64,000 nt of DNA from Glycomyces albidus (GCF_009451885.1 NZ_WIAO01000005.1:163813-227812), one strand, 5' to 3'. Shown: positions 1 to 8,478, counted from the stretch's first letter. Program-made: numbers and translations. Notes: generated from the sequence alone by a model not told the origin.

Positions 1-468
1 GTTGCTGCTCGCGCTGATCGGGTGGCCTCGATCCTGGCAGAATCGAATGACCGCGAGCTGCTCGTGTCGGCGGCGGTGCTGCACGACATCGGCTACGCCC
101 CCTCGATCGCCAAGACTGGATTTCATCCCCTCGACGGGGCGCGCTGGCTCCGGGACGTCGAGTTCGATGACCGCGTGGCAGGGCTGGTCGCGCACCACAC
201 CAATGCCGTGGTCGAAGCGGAGCTTCGCGGCCTCGACCGGGAGCTCTCCGGCGAGTTCGATCGTGAGGAGTCTCAGGTTGCTGATCTGCTCTGGTACTGC
301 GACCTGACCACCGGGCCGGACGGGCAGGAGTTCACGGTTGGGGAGCGCCTCGCCGAGATTCGGGAGCGCTACGAGCCGGGCTCGGTTGTTGCCGAGTTCA
401 TCGACCGCAGCGCTGGGGAGTTCTTCGAGGTTGTGAAACGAGTCGAGGACGAGTTCTCTCCGACTTAG
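1..468 (+). CDS. HD-domain metal-dependent phosphohydrolase (5' partial)
   Basis: The reading frame is open from the first base of the window, and residues upstream of the GTG at 22 (AARADR) look like the usual helix before the HD motif, so the true start lies outside. The HD signature AAVLHDIG is followed by a second histidine pair in LVAHHTN, as in HD-superfamily nucleotidases and phosphohydrolases that bind divalent metal. The substrate cannot be read from the sequence. The TAG stop at 466-468 interlocks with the TAA of the convergent Nudix gene, so the two genes share their last bases. It ends without a membrane segment or secretion signal and is probably cytoplasmic. Confidence 0.8.
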   Translation, partial: VAARADRVASILAESNDRELLVSAAVLHDIGYAPSIAKTGFHPLDGARWLRDVEFDDRVAGLVAHHTNAVVEAELRGLDRELSGEFDREESQVADLLWYCDLTTGPDGQEFTVGERLAEIRERYEPGSVVAEFIDRSAGEFFEVVKRVEDEFSPT

Positions 469-935
469 CCAATGTAGGGCTCACTGCGGTTTGCGAGGCC
501 GTGCTCGATCCGCAAGCGCATCGAAGGGTTGATGGGCAGATCGCCGAGTTCGTCCGATCCCACCCAGGCGACCTGCGTCGATTCGGAGCTCGTGCGCAAC
601 CGCCCACCGATCGGCTTGGCTCGGAATGCGATCGAGAACTGCTGGCGTACTTCGCCGTCGCTGTACTCGATGAGGTGTCCGGGATCGGTGTAGAGGCCGA
701 TGACGCCGGTGATCTCGATGTTGAGGCCGGTCTCCTCCTGCGTCTCGCGGATCGCGGTGTCGGCGATGCGCTCGCCCAGGTCATGCCCGCCGCCGGGGAG
801 TGCCCAATCGCCGTTGTCCGAGCGCTGGATCAACAGCACTCGGCCCTGGTCGTCGGTCACGAACGCGACCGTCGAGGGCACGACGCTGTTGGGGGCCGGG
901 GCGTCGGGGTTGTTGATGTGGTCGATGCGGCTCAT
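465..935 (-). CDS. NUDIX hydrolase
   Basis: This 156-residue protein carries a complete Nudix box, GX5EX7REX2EEXG, seen as GHDLGERIADTAIRETQEET. It therefore should hydrolyse a nucleoside diphosphate linked to another moiety, with Mg2+ bound by the REXXEE glutamates; the substrate is not predictable. The ATG at 935 was chosen because it overlaps the TGA of the upstream regulator gene in an ATGA junction, which implies translational coupling and one mRNA. A much longer frame continues upstream, but it is only a shadow of the regulator gene. The size (about 150 residues) is typical for a single-domain Nudix enzyme. Confidence 0.88.
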   Translation of the reverse strand: MSRIDHINNPDAPAPNSVVPSTVAFVTDDQGRVLLIQRSDNGDWALPGGGHDLGERIADTAIRETQEETGLNIEITGVIGLYTDPGHLIEYSDGEVRQQFSIAFRAKPIGGRLRTSSESTQVAWVGSDELGDLPINPSMRLRIEHGLANRSEPYIG

Positions 936-1699
936 GGCCTCACCTTGCCATGATCGCCGCCCCAGGCGTTGCGTGAAGCGGTCCAGACTCGGTCGAAACT
1001 GTCGGCGTAGGAGTTGAACAGTGTGCCTCCGGCCAGGCGGCGCAGATGCAGGACCGGGGCGTGCGCGGCGGGGAAGCCGTAGACGTGGGTGTTGACCAGC
1101 ATCTCGTCGTCGTACCGGTAGATGCTGTTGTACAGCGTCGTCGAGTGGTAGCCGACGAAGACGCCCTCGGTGCCCCGCAGCTTCTCGTAGAACGACAAGA
1201 CGTTGCGGACCTTCGCGGCAAGCGCATCGCCGATCCCCTCTTCCCGTCCCCGCACAGCCACGGCCTCGCTGTCGGGGTCGCCGAGCAGGATCGTGATCCT
1301 GGTGCCGGCGGCGGCCTTCTGCTGCAGCGCCTCGATCAGGCCCGGATCGTGCTCGGGCAGGAACAGCCCGGAGTACACGAGGATGCCGATCCGCTCGGTG
1401 GCGTTGTCGAAGAGCCGTCGCCACAGCTCCGGTGGCACTTGGAACCGTCGTGGGTAGGTCCGGATCACCTCGGACTGGGAGACGCGGGCTTGGCGTTCGG
1501 CGGTGTCGATGTTCGGCCACAGGTATTCCTCGGTCTCATCGAGCATCGTGGCGACCGCCGAGCGGTGCCGCGGATACGGCACCCGCCCATTGCTGATCCA
1601 GCGCCGCACCGTCTTCGCATCGACTTCGAGCTCCTCAGCCAGCCCCTCTGGTGTCAGTCCCGCCACCTGCATGGCTTCCTTCAATCGCTCATTCGGCAT
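932..1699 (-). CDS. XRE-type HTH regulator with C-terminal PLD-like (DUF5919-type) domain
   Basis: Residues 1-60 form a Cro/CI-type helix-turn-helix (LTPEGLAEELEVDAKTVRRW). The remaining ~170 residues resemble the phospholipase-D-like domain seen in actinobacterial XRE proteins: RIGILVYSGLFLPEHDP, TRITILLGDPDSEAV and a HVYGFPAAHAPVLHLRR segment. No HKD catalytic pair is visible, so the domain may sense rather than cleave. The ATG at 1699 has a GGGAG Shine-Dalgarno, and a consensus promoter lies about 50 bp upstream. The stop overlaps the start of the Nudix gene, so the two are one operon. Family knowledge: such XRE-Nudix pairs recur in actinomycetes; their function is unknown to me. Confidence 0.75.
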   Translation of the reverse strand: MPNERLKEAMQVAGLTPEGLAEELEVDAKTVRRWISNGRVPYPRHRSAVATMLDETEEYLWPNIDTAERQARVSQSEVIRTYPRRFQVPPELWRRLFDNATERIGILVYSGLFLPEHDPGLIEALQQKAAAGTRITILLGDPDSEAVAVRGREEGIGDALAAKVRNVLSFYEKLRGTEGVFVGYHSTTLYNSIYRYDDEMLVNTHVYGFPAAHAPVLHLRRLAGGTLFNSYADSFDRVWTASRNAWGGDHGKVRP

Positions 1700-1754
1700 A
1701 AGGGCTCCCGTCGGGGACGACTTCGGATCTGGAGGACGTCTCTTCGCGTCCCAT

Positions 1755-1783
1755 TGTGTAGTTCAGTCGTCCCGCTCTGTCAA
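1755..1783 (-). promoter_or_regulatory. Sigma-70-type promoter of the XRE-Nudix operon
   Basis: Read on the minus strand there is a perfect TTGACA (1783-1778), a 17-base spacer and TACACA (1760-1755, extended as TACACAAT). The predicted start of transcription near 1748 leaves a ~50-base leader before the regulator ATG at 1699. This is the best consensus promoter noticed in the window. Confidence 0.65.
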
Positions 1784-1855
1784 CCACCCTGTAGATACAC
1801 CGCTTCTTAGACGGCACCAAGCCGAAGCGAACGACCGCGCAACAGGGGGACACGC

Positions 1856-2434
1856 ATGACGCAGGCACAGGCGCCCAACCAGACCGCCAAGTCGGAAGTG
1901 CTGGGCGAGTGGACGACCGACTACGGCAACCGCCTCACCCTCATGGCCCGCCGCGCCACCGGCTACGCCTCGATCTGGCTGACCCACCTCGGCAAACCCG
2001 CCAAGATCGGCTCGGTCGCACACGCAGGCGGTGTCCTACGCGAAGTCCGCTGGGAAGAGCCCTGGCGCGAGCAGACCGACGCGTGGAAGAACCAACAACG
2101 CCACCACATCGCCTCGCTCATCGCCACCTGGTACGCCGAGGGACACGAACCTCCGAGACAAGCCGCCATGCCCTCGACCGTGATCGGCACCTTCGACTGC
2201 TTCGGCTTCCGCTTCGCCGTCGAACCGACCGCCACCTCCGAGCACGCCATCCTCAGCGTCATCAACGTCGCAGGCACCCTCACCCCCGTCGCGGACCTCC
2301 TCCACGACCGAGGCCGCATTTGCGGCATCAGCACCCGCCCCGGCTGGAAGAGCACCCCCGACGACCGCAAACGAACCTGGCGCCACGAAGCCGAAACCAT
2401 CCTGACGCGAGCAGCCCAACAAGGCCGACTCTAA
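1856..2434 (+). CDS. Hypothetical protein, 192 residues
   Basis: I do not recognise the family. The ATG at 1856 is preceded by a good AGGGGG ribosome site about 8 bases upstream and codon use is ordinary high-GC, so the gene looks real. The product is soluble, with no signal peptide or membrane helix. It has a Trp-rich middle (WREQTDAWKNQQ) and a C-terminal basic helix (RKRTWRHEAETILTRAAQQ). It is transcribed divergently from the XRE-Nudix operon and closed by a strong hairpin, so it stands alone. Being next to a defence island it could be a mobile-element cargo gene, but nothing in the sequence proves that. Confidence 0.6.
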   Translation: MTQAQAPNQTAKSEVLGEWTTDYGNRLTLMARRATGYASIWLTHLGKPAKIGSVAHAGGVLREVRWEEPWREQTDAWKNQQRHHIASLIATWYAEGHEPPRQAAMPSTVIGTFDCFGFRFAVEPTATSEHAILSVINVAGTLTPVADLLHDRGRICGISTRPGWKSTPDDRKRTWRHEAETILTRAAQQGRL

Positions 2435-2450
2435 GACCTTCCTCCAACAG

Positions 2451-2480
2451 GTGGGGCTCGCTGGGTGGAGCGAGCCCCAC
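2451..2480 (+). terminator. Hairpin terminator after the 192-residue orphan gene
   Basis: A perfect 12-bp stem (gtggggctcgct / agcgagccccac) with a six-base loop starts 16 bases after the stop at 2434. No clear T-run follows, as is common in high-GC actinomycetes. Confidence 0.7.
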
Positions 2481-2793
2481 CTTCAACACTATTTGTAGAT
2501 CAAGGCTGAAAACTGCCGTCTATTGCCAAGATTGGTCGCTATCGAGTGAAGTCATTGGCGCGGATGGGGCAAGACGAAGTCTATGTTGCGAGGTATAGCA
2601 CCTGGTTTGAAAAATACCTCTGATGGTCTTCAGGCGGAAGAACACAATTTGGCAGGAAAACACAGCATTCAGCTGGTAGCCAATTTTCAACCTAATGGTT
2701 AGTTGGATGTCGACCTTTAGTCTCAAGCCAATCGTGATCGCCGCCAGCATCCTGTCCGTGGTGTAGGCTTCCTCCATTCATCCTCGCGGAGAC
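2481..2793 (+). other. AT-rich leader region upstream of the defence operon
   Basis: This ~310-base stretch separates the terminator from the OLD-nuclease gene. Base composition drops sharply here and stays low up to about 6.6 kb. The short minus-strand frame inside it (2520-2777) lacks a ribosome site and a recognisable product. I see no consensus promoter, but the region must contain the promoter for the defence operon. Confidence 0.4.
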
Positions 2794-2805
2794 GGAGGCA
2801 AGCTG

Positions 2806-4866
2806 TTGCGGGTAACCACAGTCAAGGTCAAAAATTTTCGCCTGCTTCTCGACACAGACCTAGTTCTGTGTGATTCCGCAACTCTACTAGTGGGTAGGAA
2901 CAACACCGGCAAGACTTCGCTCGCAGAGCTTATCGAGCGGTTTTTGAACCCAAGCGAGTCCCGGTTTCGGATCGCCGACTTCTCCGAGGATTCTTATTCA
3001 AAATTCCTTGATGCATACCAACATTTCCAAGCTGGAGACATTGATCTTGCTTATGCAGCTCTTCCGTCTATTTCGATGGAAATGACAATCAAATACGATC
3101 CCGAACTATACGAATACGGCCCACTTGCTCCGCTAATCCTGAACTTTGAATCCGACAGCGACGAGGCTCTGGTTAAGTTTGAGTATGCGATCCTGAACGG
3201 CAAACTGGGAGACTTGTTTGCAAGTGTCCCAGCGTCATCGGATCAGGAAAGTATCACTGATATTGCCGGTTTGCTGAAACATGTAATGGATCGAATCAAA
3301 GTTGCATATCGAAGAAAGATCACGGCAGTAGACCCCTTGGATGAAGCTAACACCAGGAAGCTCACGATAGAGCAAGTCCGCGAGTTGATCACGTTCGACT
3401 TCCTCAAGGCGCAGCGAGGCCTCGATGATGACAAAGAAAAACCAAAAGATCTGATCGCGCGCATTTTTGAATCGCTGTTCGCAGCCGCTGCTAAATCTGA
3501 CGATGAGTCTGCTCATCGCCAAGTAATGGAAGGTCTAACTACTTCTGTCAAACGAATCGAGGCGGAGCTCGAAGTCCACGTTAAGAAGATGGTGGACAGT
3601 CTTGTTCCCACATTGAAGAAGCTAGGCTATCCTGGCCTTGGAAACCAGGAGCTCTCTACCCAAACTCGACTCAATGTCGAAAGGATTCTGACCAACTATA
3701 CCAGTGTGCATTATAAGGGCTCTACCGGAGTTTCGTTGCCAGAAAGTTACAGTGGGCTTGGCTCCCGAAGCTTGGTGTACATTCTTCTGGCATTGCTTGG
3801 ATTTTATCGAGAGTTCACCTGCCGTGGAAACTTGCCCGGCATCCATCTAGTGTTCATTGAAGAGCCTGAAGTTCACTTGCATCCACAAATGCAAGAGGTT
3901 TTCATAGACCAGATAACAAACTTGAAGGCACTCTTTGCGGAGCTGGACAAGGAGTCGATTCCTTGGGCAGTCCAGTTCCTCGTCTCAACCCATTCTTCAC
4001 ACATTGCAAATAAGTCTTCATTTGAGAACGTACGCTACTTTAGAGTGCGTATGGATGAAAAAGTCAACATCCGGTCACATGCTGAGATTCTGGATGTTAG
4101 CAAAGCACCTAATCTTGACGAGGAATTTCTGCACCAGTACCTTACGCTTACGAGAGCCGACTTGTTCTTCGCTGATAAGGCGATCTTGGTGGAAGGAACT
4201 AGCGAGCGCCTTCTCATTCCGAAAATGATAGCTGCTCTCGATGAAGAGGAGGGGACGGATCTCTCAAGTCAATACATCACGCTAATGGAAGTCGGCGGTG
4301 CATACGCAAATCTCTTCTTTCCTCTCCTGGATTTCATCGGACTTCCAAGTCTGGTGATAACGGACATCGACGCTGTTCGGAAATCGGAGGGGGACACAAA
4401 ATTCAGAAAATGCCGCGTTCACCAGGGTGAAAAGACTAGCAATACGACCATTAAAACCTGGTTCGGCAAGAAAGATGCCTCGATTTCGAGCATCCAAGCA
4501 CTTGCTGAAACTGGCGAAATTGTTCAAGGGATTCGTTATCTCGCGTATCAAACACCGGAGCTTGATAGATCGGAGTGTGGAAGAACCTTTGAGGACGCCT
4601 TTATTCTAGCCAACCGCGCTAGGTTCGAGCTCGATGCTGAGGCGACTCGTGAAGAACTAGAAGAGAGGGCATTCGAACTGGCCTCTGGGCGAAGCAAGAG
4701 TGAATTCGCGCTTTACTATGCAATTCACGATCAAGACTGGAATATACCGAGGTATATTCACCGAGGGCTAGTTTGGCTCAGCTCAATTTCTGTCAACCGT
4801 GATAGCAAGTCTGGTAGTGAAATCATGGAGGCGGGAAAGTTATGGACCGGAACACCTCTAACTTGA
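2806..4866 (+). CDS. OLD-family ATPase/TOPRIM nuclease, Gabija GajA-like
   Basis: This 686-residue protein begins with an ABC-type ATPase: VKVKNFRLL, Walker A GRNNTGKT at residues 30-37, a signature-like YSGLGSRS near 314-321 and Walker B FIEEPEVHLHP near 350. A TOPRIM nuclease domain follows, with the catalytic glutamate in ILVEGTSE (about 458-465) and an acidic LVITDID (about 514-520). This is the overcome-lysogenization-defect architecture; in Gabija, GajA nicks DNA and is paired with a UvrD-like helicase. The TTG at 2806 fits because GGAGG lies 7 bases upstream and the N-terminus matches the family. Its 3' end overlaps the helicase start by 25 bases. Codon use is AT-rich, unlike the neighbours, which points to transfer. 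It is longer than GajA of about 580 residues, so a different class-2 OLD subtype is possible. Confidence 0.85.
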   Translation: MRVTTVKVKNFRLLLDTDLVLCDSATLLVGRNNTGKTSLAELIERFLNPSESRFRIADFSEDSYSKFLDAYQHFQAGDIDLAYAALPSISMEMTIKYDPELYEYGPLAPLILNFESDSDEALVKFEYAILNGKLGDLFASVPASSDQESITDIAGLLKHVMDRIKVAYRRKITAVDPLDEANTRKLTIEQVRELITFDFLKAQRGLDDDKEKPKDLIARIFESLFAAAAKSDDESAHRQVMEGLTTSVKRIEAELEVHVKKMVDSLVPTLKKLGYPGLGNQELSTQTRLNVERILTNYTSVHYKGSTGVSLPESYSGLGSRSLVYILLALLGFYREFTCRGNLPGIHLVFIEEPEVHLHPQMQEVFIDQITNLKALFAELDKESIPWAVQFLVSTHSSHIANKSSFENVRYFRVRMDEKVNIRSHAEILDVSKAPNLDEEFLHQYLTLTRADLFFADKAILVEGTSERLLIPKMIAALDEEEGTDLSSQYITLMEVGGAYANLFFPLLDFIGLPSLVITDIDAVRKSEGDTKFRKCRVHQGEKTSNTTIKTWFGKKDASISSIQALAETGEIVQGIRYLAYQTPELDRSECGRTFEDAFILANRARFELDAEATREELEERAFELASGRSKSEFALYYAIHDQDWNIPRYIHRGLVWLSSISVNRDSKSGSEIMEAGKLWTGTPLT

Positions 4867-6593
4867 CAGCCGAGCACCAGCTAACTTCAGCGCTAGATGA
4901 TGTACTTGAAGCAGTCCGTAGCAAGAGAAGTTTCAAACTCGAAGCCGGGGCGGGCTCTGGAAAGACGCACGCCCTCATTATTGCACTCCAGGAGGTCTTG
5001 GACAATCGAAGCTCATACCTGGATCGCCGAGATCAGAAAATTGCATGCATAACTTATACTAATACGGCCAAAGATGAAATTGTAGAGAGGCTCGGCGAAA
5101 ACGATTCCGTTTTTGTTGATACCCTCCATGGGTTTCTTTGGGAACTTATCTCTCCGTATCAAAAAGTTCTGTCAAGGCTGGTCCTTGCAATGGAAAAATG
5201 GCAGAGCTTGATAGAACCTGGAACTACCTCCGACAAGATTCAAGTTAAGTACTCGTTGGGAATTAGGCGGCTGACTGACGATGTCGCCTACCTGCATCAT
5301 GACGACATTCCTTTGCTTGCGAAGGAGATGTTTAAAATTAAGAGATTTCGCGCGTTGACTACTGATCGCTATCCGATCATTTTTATTGATGAGTACCAGG
5401 ATACACCCAAAGGACTTATTGAAACCATGCTTACTAGCATGGCTGATGACCTCCGCAAACCTGTATTTGGATTTTTCGGAGATGACTGGCAGCAAATCTA
5501 TGATAATACCTGTGGTACTGTCAGTGACCCCATGCTGCTCAATATCAGTAATCAAGCAAACTTTCGGTCGTCGCGATCAGTCGTAGCGTTTCTCAATCGC
5601 CTCAGGCCAGAGTTGCCGCAGTTTCCATCTTCTGAGGCAACTGAAGGATCTGTACTTGCATTCCATACAAATGGATGGAACGGCGAGAGGCTAAAAGGCC
5701 AGTGGAAAGGGCAAGTCCCTCATGACGTGAGTAGAGCGGCTCTACGGTTGGTGTTGGAAGAGCTAAGCGAATGTTGGGGTTCAGGCAGTCTCGCCGACAC
5801 GAAGGTTTTGATGCTAACCCACACTGGTATCGCGAATGAACTTGGATATGGTTCCCTGCCATCCATTTTCAAGTACAATGATTCATTTGCGAAGAAGGAG
5901 AATGATGTAGTCGCGTTCCTAGTTGATGTGCTGGAACCTGCGCTAGCCGCGTACCGTTCGCGACAGTATGGAAAGCTTTTCGATATCATCGGAGGAACGA
6001 AGCCTTTGATCTCGAATAAGAACGAGAGAACCGCATGGTCCAGCCTTTTGGCGCATCTGGATGACTTGCGTAGCACGGGATCTGTCGGCGACATAATTGA
6101 TATCCTCCTGACGCAGCGACTATTTTCAACCCCGGATGCTCTCGTCAGGTTGCAACGAGGCCTAACGGAACTTCTGGATTCTTCTGGCGATCAAGAAGCC
6201 CAGGAGTGGCCTCGAAGAATCCTCGAGTATCAGCAGTTCCGAGACGTCGACTACTCTGAAGTCGTCGCGCTTTCGAACTTCATCTCGAGTAGTACAGTTT
6301 TTTCAACCCAACATAACGTAAAGGGAGATGAATTTTCCAATGTTGTAGTTGTGGTGGGGCGCGGGTGGAGTAAGTATGATTTCGCGGATATGTTGCTTTC
6401 GTACTCGAACGGGCCCGGTTCAAAATCTGTAGTGAAACCTAGTTTTGTACGCTCTCGGAACCTGTTCTATGTGGCAAGTTCTCGTGCTAGGGTCAACTTG
6501 GCTTTCCTTTTTGCTCAGGAGCTGTCGAATGAAGTGGTAGATTTGCTCTCGGCATGGATTGGTGAAAAACGAGTTAGATCAGTCAATTTCTGA
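4842..6593 (+). CDS. UvrD/Rep-type SF1A helicase, Gabija GajB-like
   Basis: All superfamily-1A helicase motifs can be read in order across 583 residues: motif I GAGSGKT (35-41), Ia ITYTNTAKDEI, II FIDEYQD, III FGDDWQQIY, IV NFRSS, V TQHNVKGDEFSNVV and VI FYVASSRAR. The ATG at 4842 lies inside the end of the nuclease gene behind GGAGGCGGG, so the pair is translationally coupled. In Gabija-type systems the helicase partner senses or processes DNA ends for the OLD nuclease during phage infection. The C-terminus is truncated relative to housekeeping UvrD/PcrA (about 720 residues), fitting an accessory helicase. The AT-rich composition matches the partner gene. Confidence 0.85.
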   Translation: MDRNTSNLTAEHQLTSALDDVLEAVRSKRSFKLEAGAGSGKTHALIIALQEVLDNRSSYLDRRDQKIACITYTNTAKDEIVERLGENDSVFVDTLHGFLWELISPYQKVLSRLVLAMEKWQSLIEPGTTSDKIQVKYSLGIRRLTDDVAYLHHDDIPLLAKEMFKIKRFRALTTDRYPIIFIDEYQDTPKGLIETMLTSMADDLRKPVFGFFGDDWQQIYDNTCGTVSDPMLLNISNQANFRSSRSVVAFLNRLRPELPQFPSSEATEGSVLAFHTNGWNGERLKGQWKGQVPHDVSRAALRLVLEELSECWGSGSLADTKVLMLTHTGIANELGYGSLPSIFKYNDSFAKKENDVVAFLVDVLEPALAAYRSRQYGKLFDIIGGTKPLISNKNERTAWSSLLAHLDDLRSTGSVGDIIDILLTQRLFSTPDALVRLQRGLTELLDSSGDQEAQEWPRRILEYQQFRDVDYSEVVALSNFISSSTVFSTQHNVKGDEFSNVVVVVGRGWSKYDFADMLLSYSNGPGSKSVVKPSFVRSRNLFYVASSRARVNLAFLFAQELSNEVVDLLSAWIGEKRVRSVNF

Positions 6594-6598
6594 GCCAC

Positions 6599-6633
6599 AG
6601 TTTGCAAGCGGTTAGGGCTGCTGCTTGCAAACT
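6599..6633 (+). terminator. Hairpin terminator of the OLD/helicase operon
   Basis: A perfect 11-bp inverted repeat (agtttgcaagc / gcttgcaaact) with a 13-base loop starts five bases after the helicase stop. The rest of the gap up to 6843 holds no convincing gene. Confidence 0.6.
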
Positions 6634-6843
6634 CGACTGCATCATACTGTGCGCGATCTCTATGGCGGGCGTCTGTGCGCTTGCACAGGAGTGATCATTT
6701 CGATAGCCCCAGGCAATTAATCAGCGTAGGTTGCACGGAAAGCTTTGCCTGGCCGGTGCCATTCAACCGGATGTCGATCATGACATTATGCAGGTCGTGC
6801 GTAATCATTCGAAGCACGAGTCCTCAAGGCACATTGCTCGTGG

Positions 6844-7326
6844 CTACAGGCCGTCAAGTTGGTCCTGGATGATCAGCGGCGGAAGTCCGGCGGGCAGGTA
6901 GGGCTCGGCGATCTGCACACCTTCGTACTTCCCGATGGACAGCAATTGCCGGTCGCTGGTCAAGAACACGTCGCTGTGCGCGTACGCTGCGGAAGCGATT
7001 TGACCGGCGTCGAAGTTCTTGAGCTGAGGGTATTTCGACAGCAGATCTCGGCCGATGCGACCAACGGCCAAGTTGAACTCGACCGGGATGCAGTATGGAC
7101 GCGTGATCAGGCTCAAGGCTTCGCGGTCGCGGTCGTCGTCATAGGCGCCGCTGGGCCAACCGCGCACCTCGAGGAAGCAAAGAGTCGGCACGTGGATCTC
7201 AAGGCGGCCAGCCTCGGCGTGGCGCAGTAGTGACTCGACGATTAGATGGGGGCCGGCACCGTTGAGGAAGTTGATGTAGAGATTGGCGTCGAAGCACACC
7301 GTGTCGGGATTGTCAGGAAGCGTCAC
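6844..7326 (-). CDS. PIN-domain-like putative ribonuclease
   Basis: The 160-residue protein has the PIN pattern of spaced acidic residues: FDANLYINFL near the N-terminus, a glutamate in CFLEVRG, FDAGQIASAAY and FLTSDRQLL near the C-terminus. PIN proteins are Mg2+-dependent RNases, frequently toxins. The GTG at 7326 lies inside the end of the upstream gene (14-base overlap) behind GAGG, so the two are co-translated. It has no signal peptide. The partner is far larger than an ordinary VapB antitoxin, so a standard VapBC pair is unlikely. Assignment to PIN is by motif only. Confidence 0.65.
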   Translation of the reverse strand: MTLPDNPDTVCFDANLYINFLNGAGPHLIVESLLRHAEAGRLEIHVPTLCFLEVRGWPSGAYDDDRDREALSLITRPYCIPVEFNLAVGRIGRDLLSKYPQLKNFDAGQIASAAYAHSDVFLTSDRQLLSIGKYEGVQIAEPYLPAGLPPLIIQDQLDGL

Positions 7327-8092
7327 GCATCCGCCTCACGAGTTCGATGGGGTCCGCGCCACCAGTGAAATCGGGGTAGCGGCCGTGGTAGTAGTTGAGG
7401 CCGGGAAGCTCTTCGAGCTCAGGGAGCGGGGTCAACTCCCCCACCTTGATCTCGACCGGTAGGTCGAGCCAGTTCCTGGTAACCCGCCCGTGCGCCTCGA
7501 CCCGGCGTCCAAGCGATTTTCTGATGCTGTCCACCAGTGTCTTGTCGAATCGCAGTTTCACCGGGGTGTCGCCCAAGTCCGTCCACAGGGTGGCGCTGAG
7601 CTTCTTGTGAAGGCTTGCAGTGCCCAACTGGCCGACGACCGATCCGATCGACACTTGCTTGACGTCGACTAGCGCTTCGAGGTGGTCGCGGACCCGGCCG
7701 GTGATAGCCGCTTCCTTGATCTTGACGCCGTCAACTATCCACGTGAACCGCGCTCCGCTGAAATCGTCGCTGATGAGACTCTTCGCCAAGGCGTACGCGT
7801 CTTCGACGAGCTTGCGTTCGCGCCAGGCCTTGGGTACCCCTTCGCGACGGTCGGCTTCGATGAGTCCATCGATCACTGCCTCGACCGAGCGCTCTGCCGA
7901 GCCGTCAGGCACTGCGTCGATGACGAGACTTCCGCTTTCGGCACCCTCGAACAGCCACTTCACGGGCCGTTCGTCCGAGGCCATCTCGACCCGGTGAACG
8001 AACCTAAGCATCTTGGCGGCTGCGTCCAACGAGCTGCGCGCGTCCATGCCGCCTTCAGGGCCAGGCAGGAAGATGCGCAGAGTACTTGGCAT
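7313..8092 (-). CDS. Unknown protein coupled to the PIN gene
   Basis: I do not recognise this 259-residue soluble protein. It begins MPSTLRIFLPGPEGG, contains a WLFEGAESGSLVIDA segment and a long helical middle, and ends in PIELVRRMRDAS. No HTH, metal or nucleotide motif is visible. The ATG at 8092 was preferred; an in-frame GTG at 8110 would add six residues and neither has a strong ribosome site. It overlaps the PIN gene by 14 bases in the same operon, so it may act as antitoxin, adaptor or sensor for it. The position next to a Gabija-like module makes a defence role plausible but unproven. Confidence 0.55.
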   Translation of the reverse strand: MPSTLRIFLPGPEGGMDARSSLDAAAKMLRFVHRVEMASDERPVKWLFEGAESGSLVIDAVPDGSAERSVEAVIDGLIEADRREGVPKAWRERKLVEDAYALAKSLISDDFSGARFTWIVDGVKIKEAAITGRVRDHLEALVDVKQVSIGSVVGQLGTASLHKKLSATLWTDLGDTPVKLRFDKTLVDSIRKSLGRRVEAHGRVTRNWLDLPVEIKVGELTPLPELEELPGLNYYHGRYPDFTGGADPIELVRRMRDAS

Positions 8093-8199
8093 GCCACGAT
8101 AATCCCACACTCGCGCCGCTTATGGCTCCCCCAAACAGTCATCACAGCGATGGTGATTCTGATGGTCTCTCTTGGCCTGAACATCGCCATGAAGGTGGA

Positions 8200-8337
8200 T
8201 CAGTGAACTACACGAACGAGACGTTTGATGCTAGAGAGACTGATTCCATAACGATCGGCCAGTGTTCGTTGGCGGGTCCCCGTCCGGTATGCGACAACGA
8301 TGGCTGTTCTGGTTTCTTCGGTTAGGCGGCGGTTCAT
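8200..8337 (-). CDS. Small HTH protein or recombinase remnant
   Basis: The 45 residues from the ATG at 8337 are almost entirely one helix-turn-helix (LTEETRTAIVVAYRTGTRQRTL, then a turn and SLSSIKRLVR), the type found at the end of serine recombinases and in short transposon regulators. The frame stays open upstream to 8478, but that extension has no recognisable sequence. With no catalytic domain attached it is either a stand-alone regulator or the scar of a lost mobile element at the edge of the accessory region. Confidence 0.4.
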   Translation of the reverse strand: MNRRLTEETRTAIVVAYRTGTRQRTLADRYGISLSSIKRLVRVVH

Positions 8338-8478
8338 CGCCCAAGGCGTACTGGTCTGGTTGGTGGTCCTGGGATCAGGATTATGGTTGAGTCGGGATGT
8401 CAGGTCAGGGAGTTCCTTTGTGTGCTGCTTAACCTGGGTTGACGTGTTCAAGTATGCCGTTGCAAGCTCCACCAGCAC

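Noticed and set aside
2520..2777. 85-codon minus-strand frame before the defence operon
   Set aside because: No ribosome site, no recognisable product, and it occupies the expected promoter region.
6675..6872. 65-codon plus-strand frame
   Set aside because: Overlaps the PIN gene end, lacks a ribosome site and has no similarity I can recognise.
6844..7326. Ordinary VapBC toxin-antitoxin pair
   Set aside because: The coupled gene is 259 residues without an antitoxin DNA-binding fold, so a classical VapB is not present.
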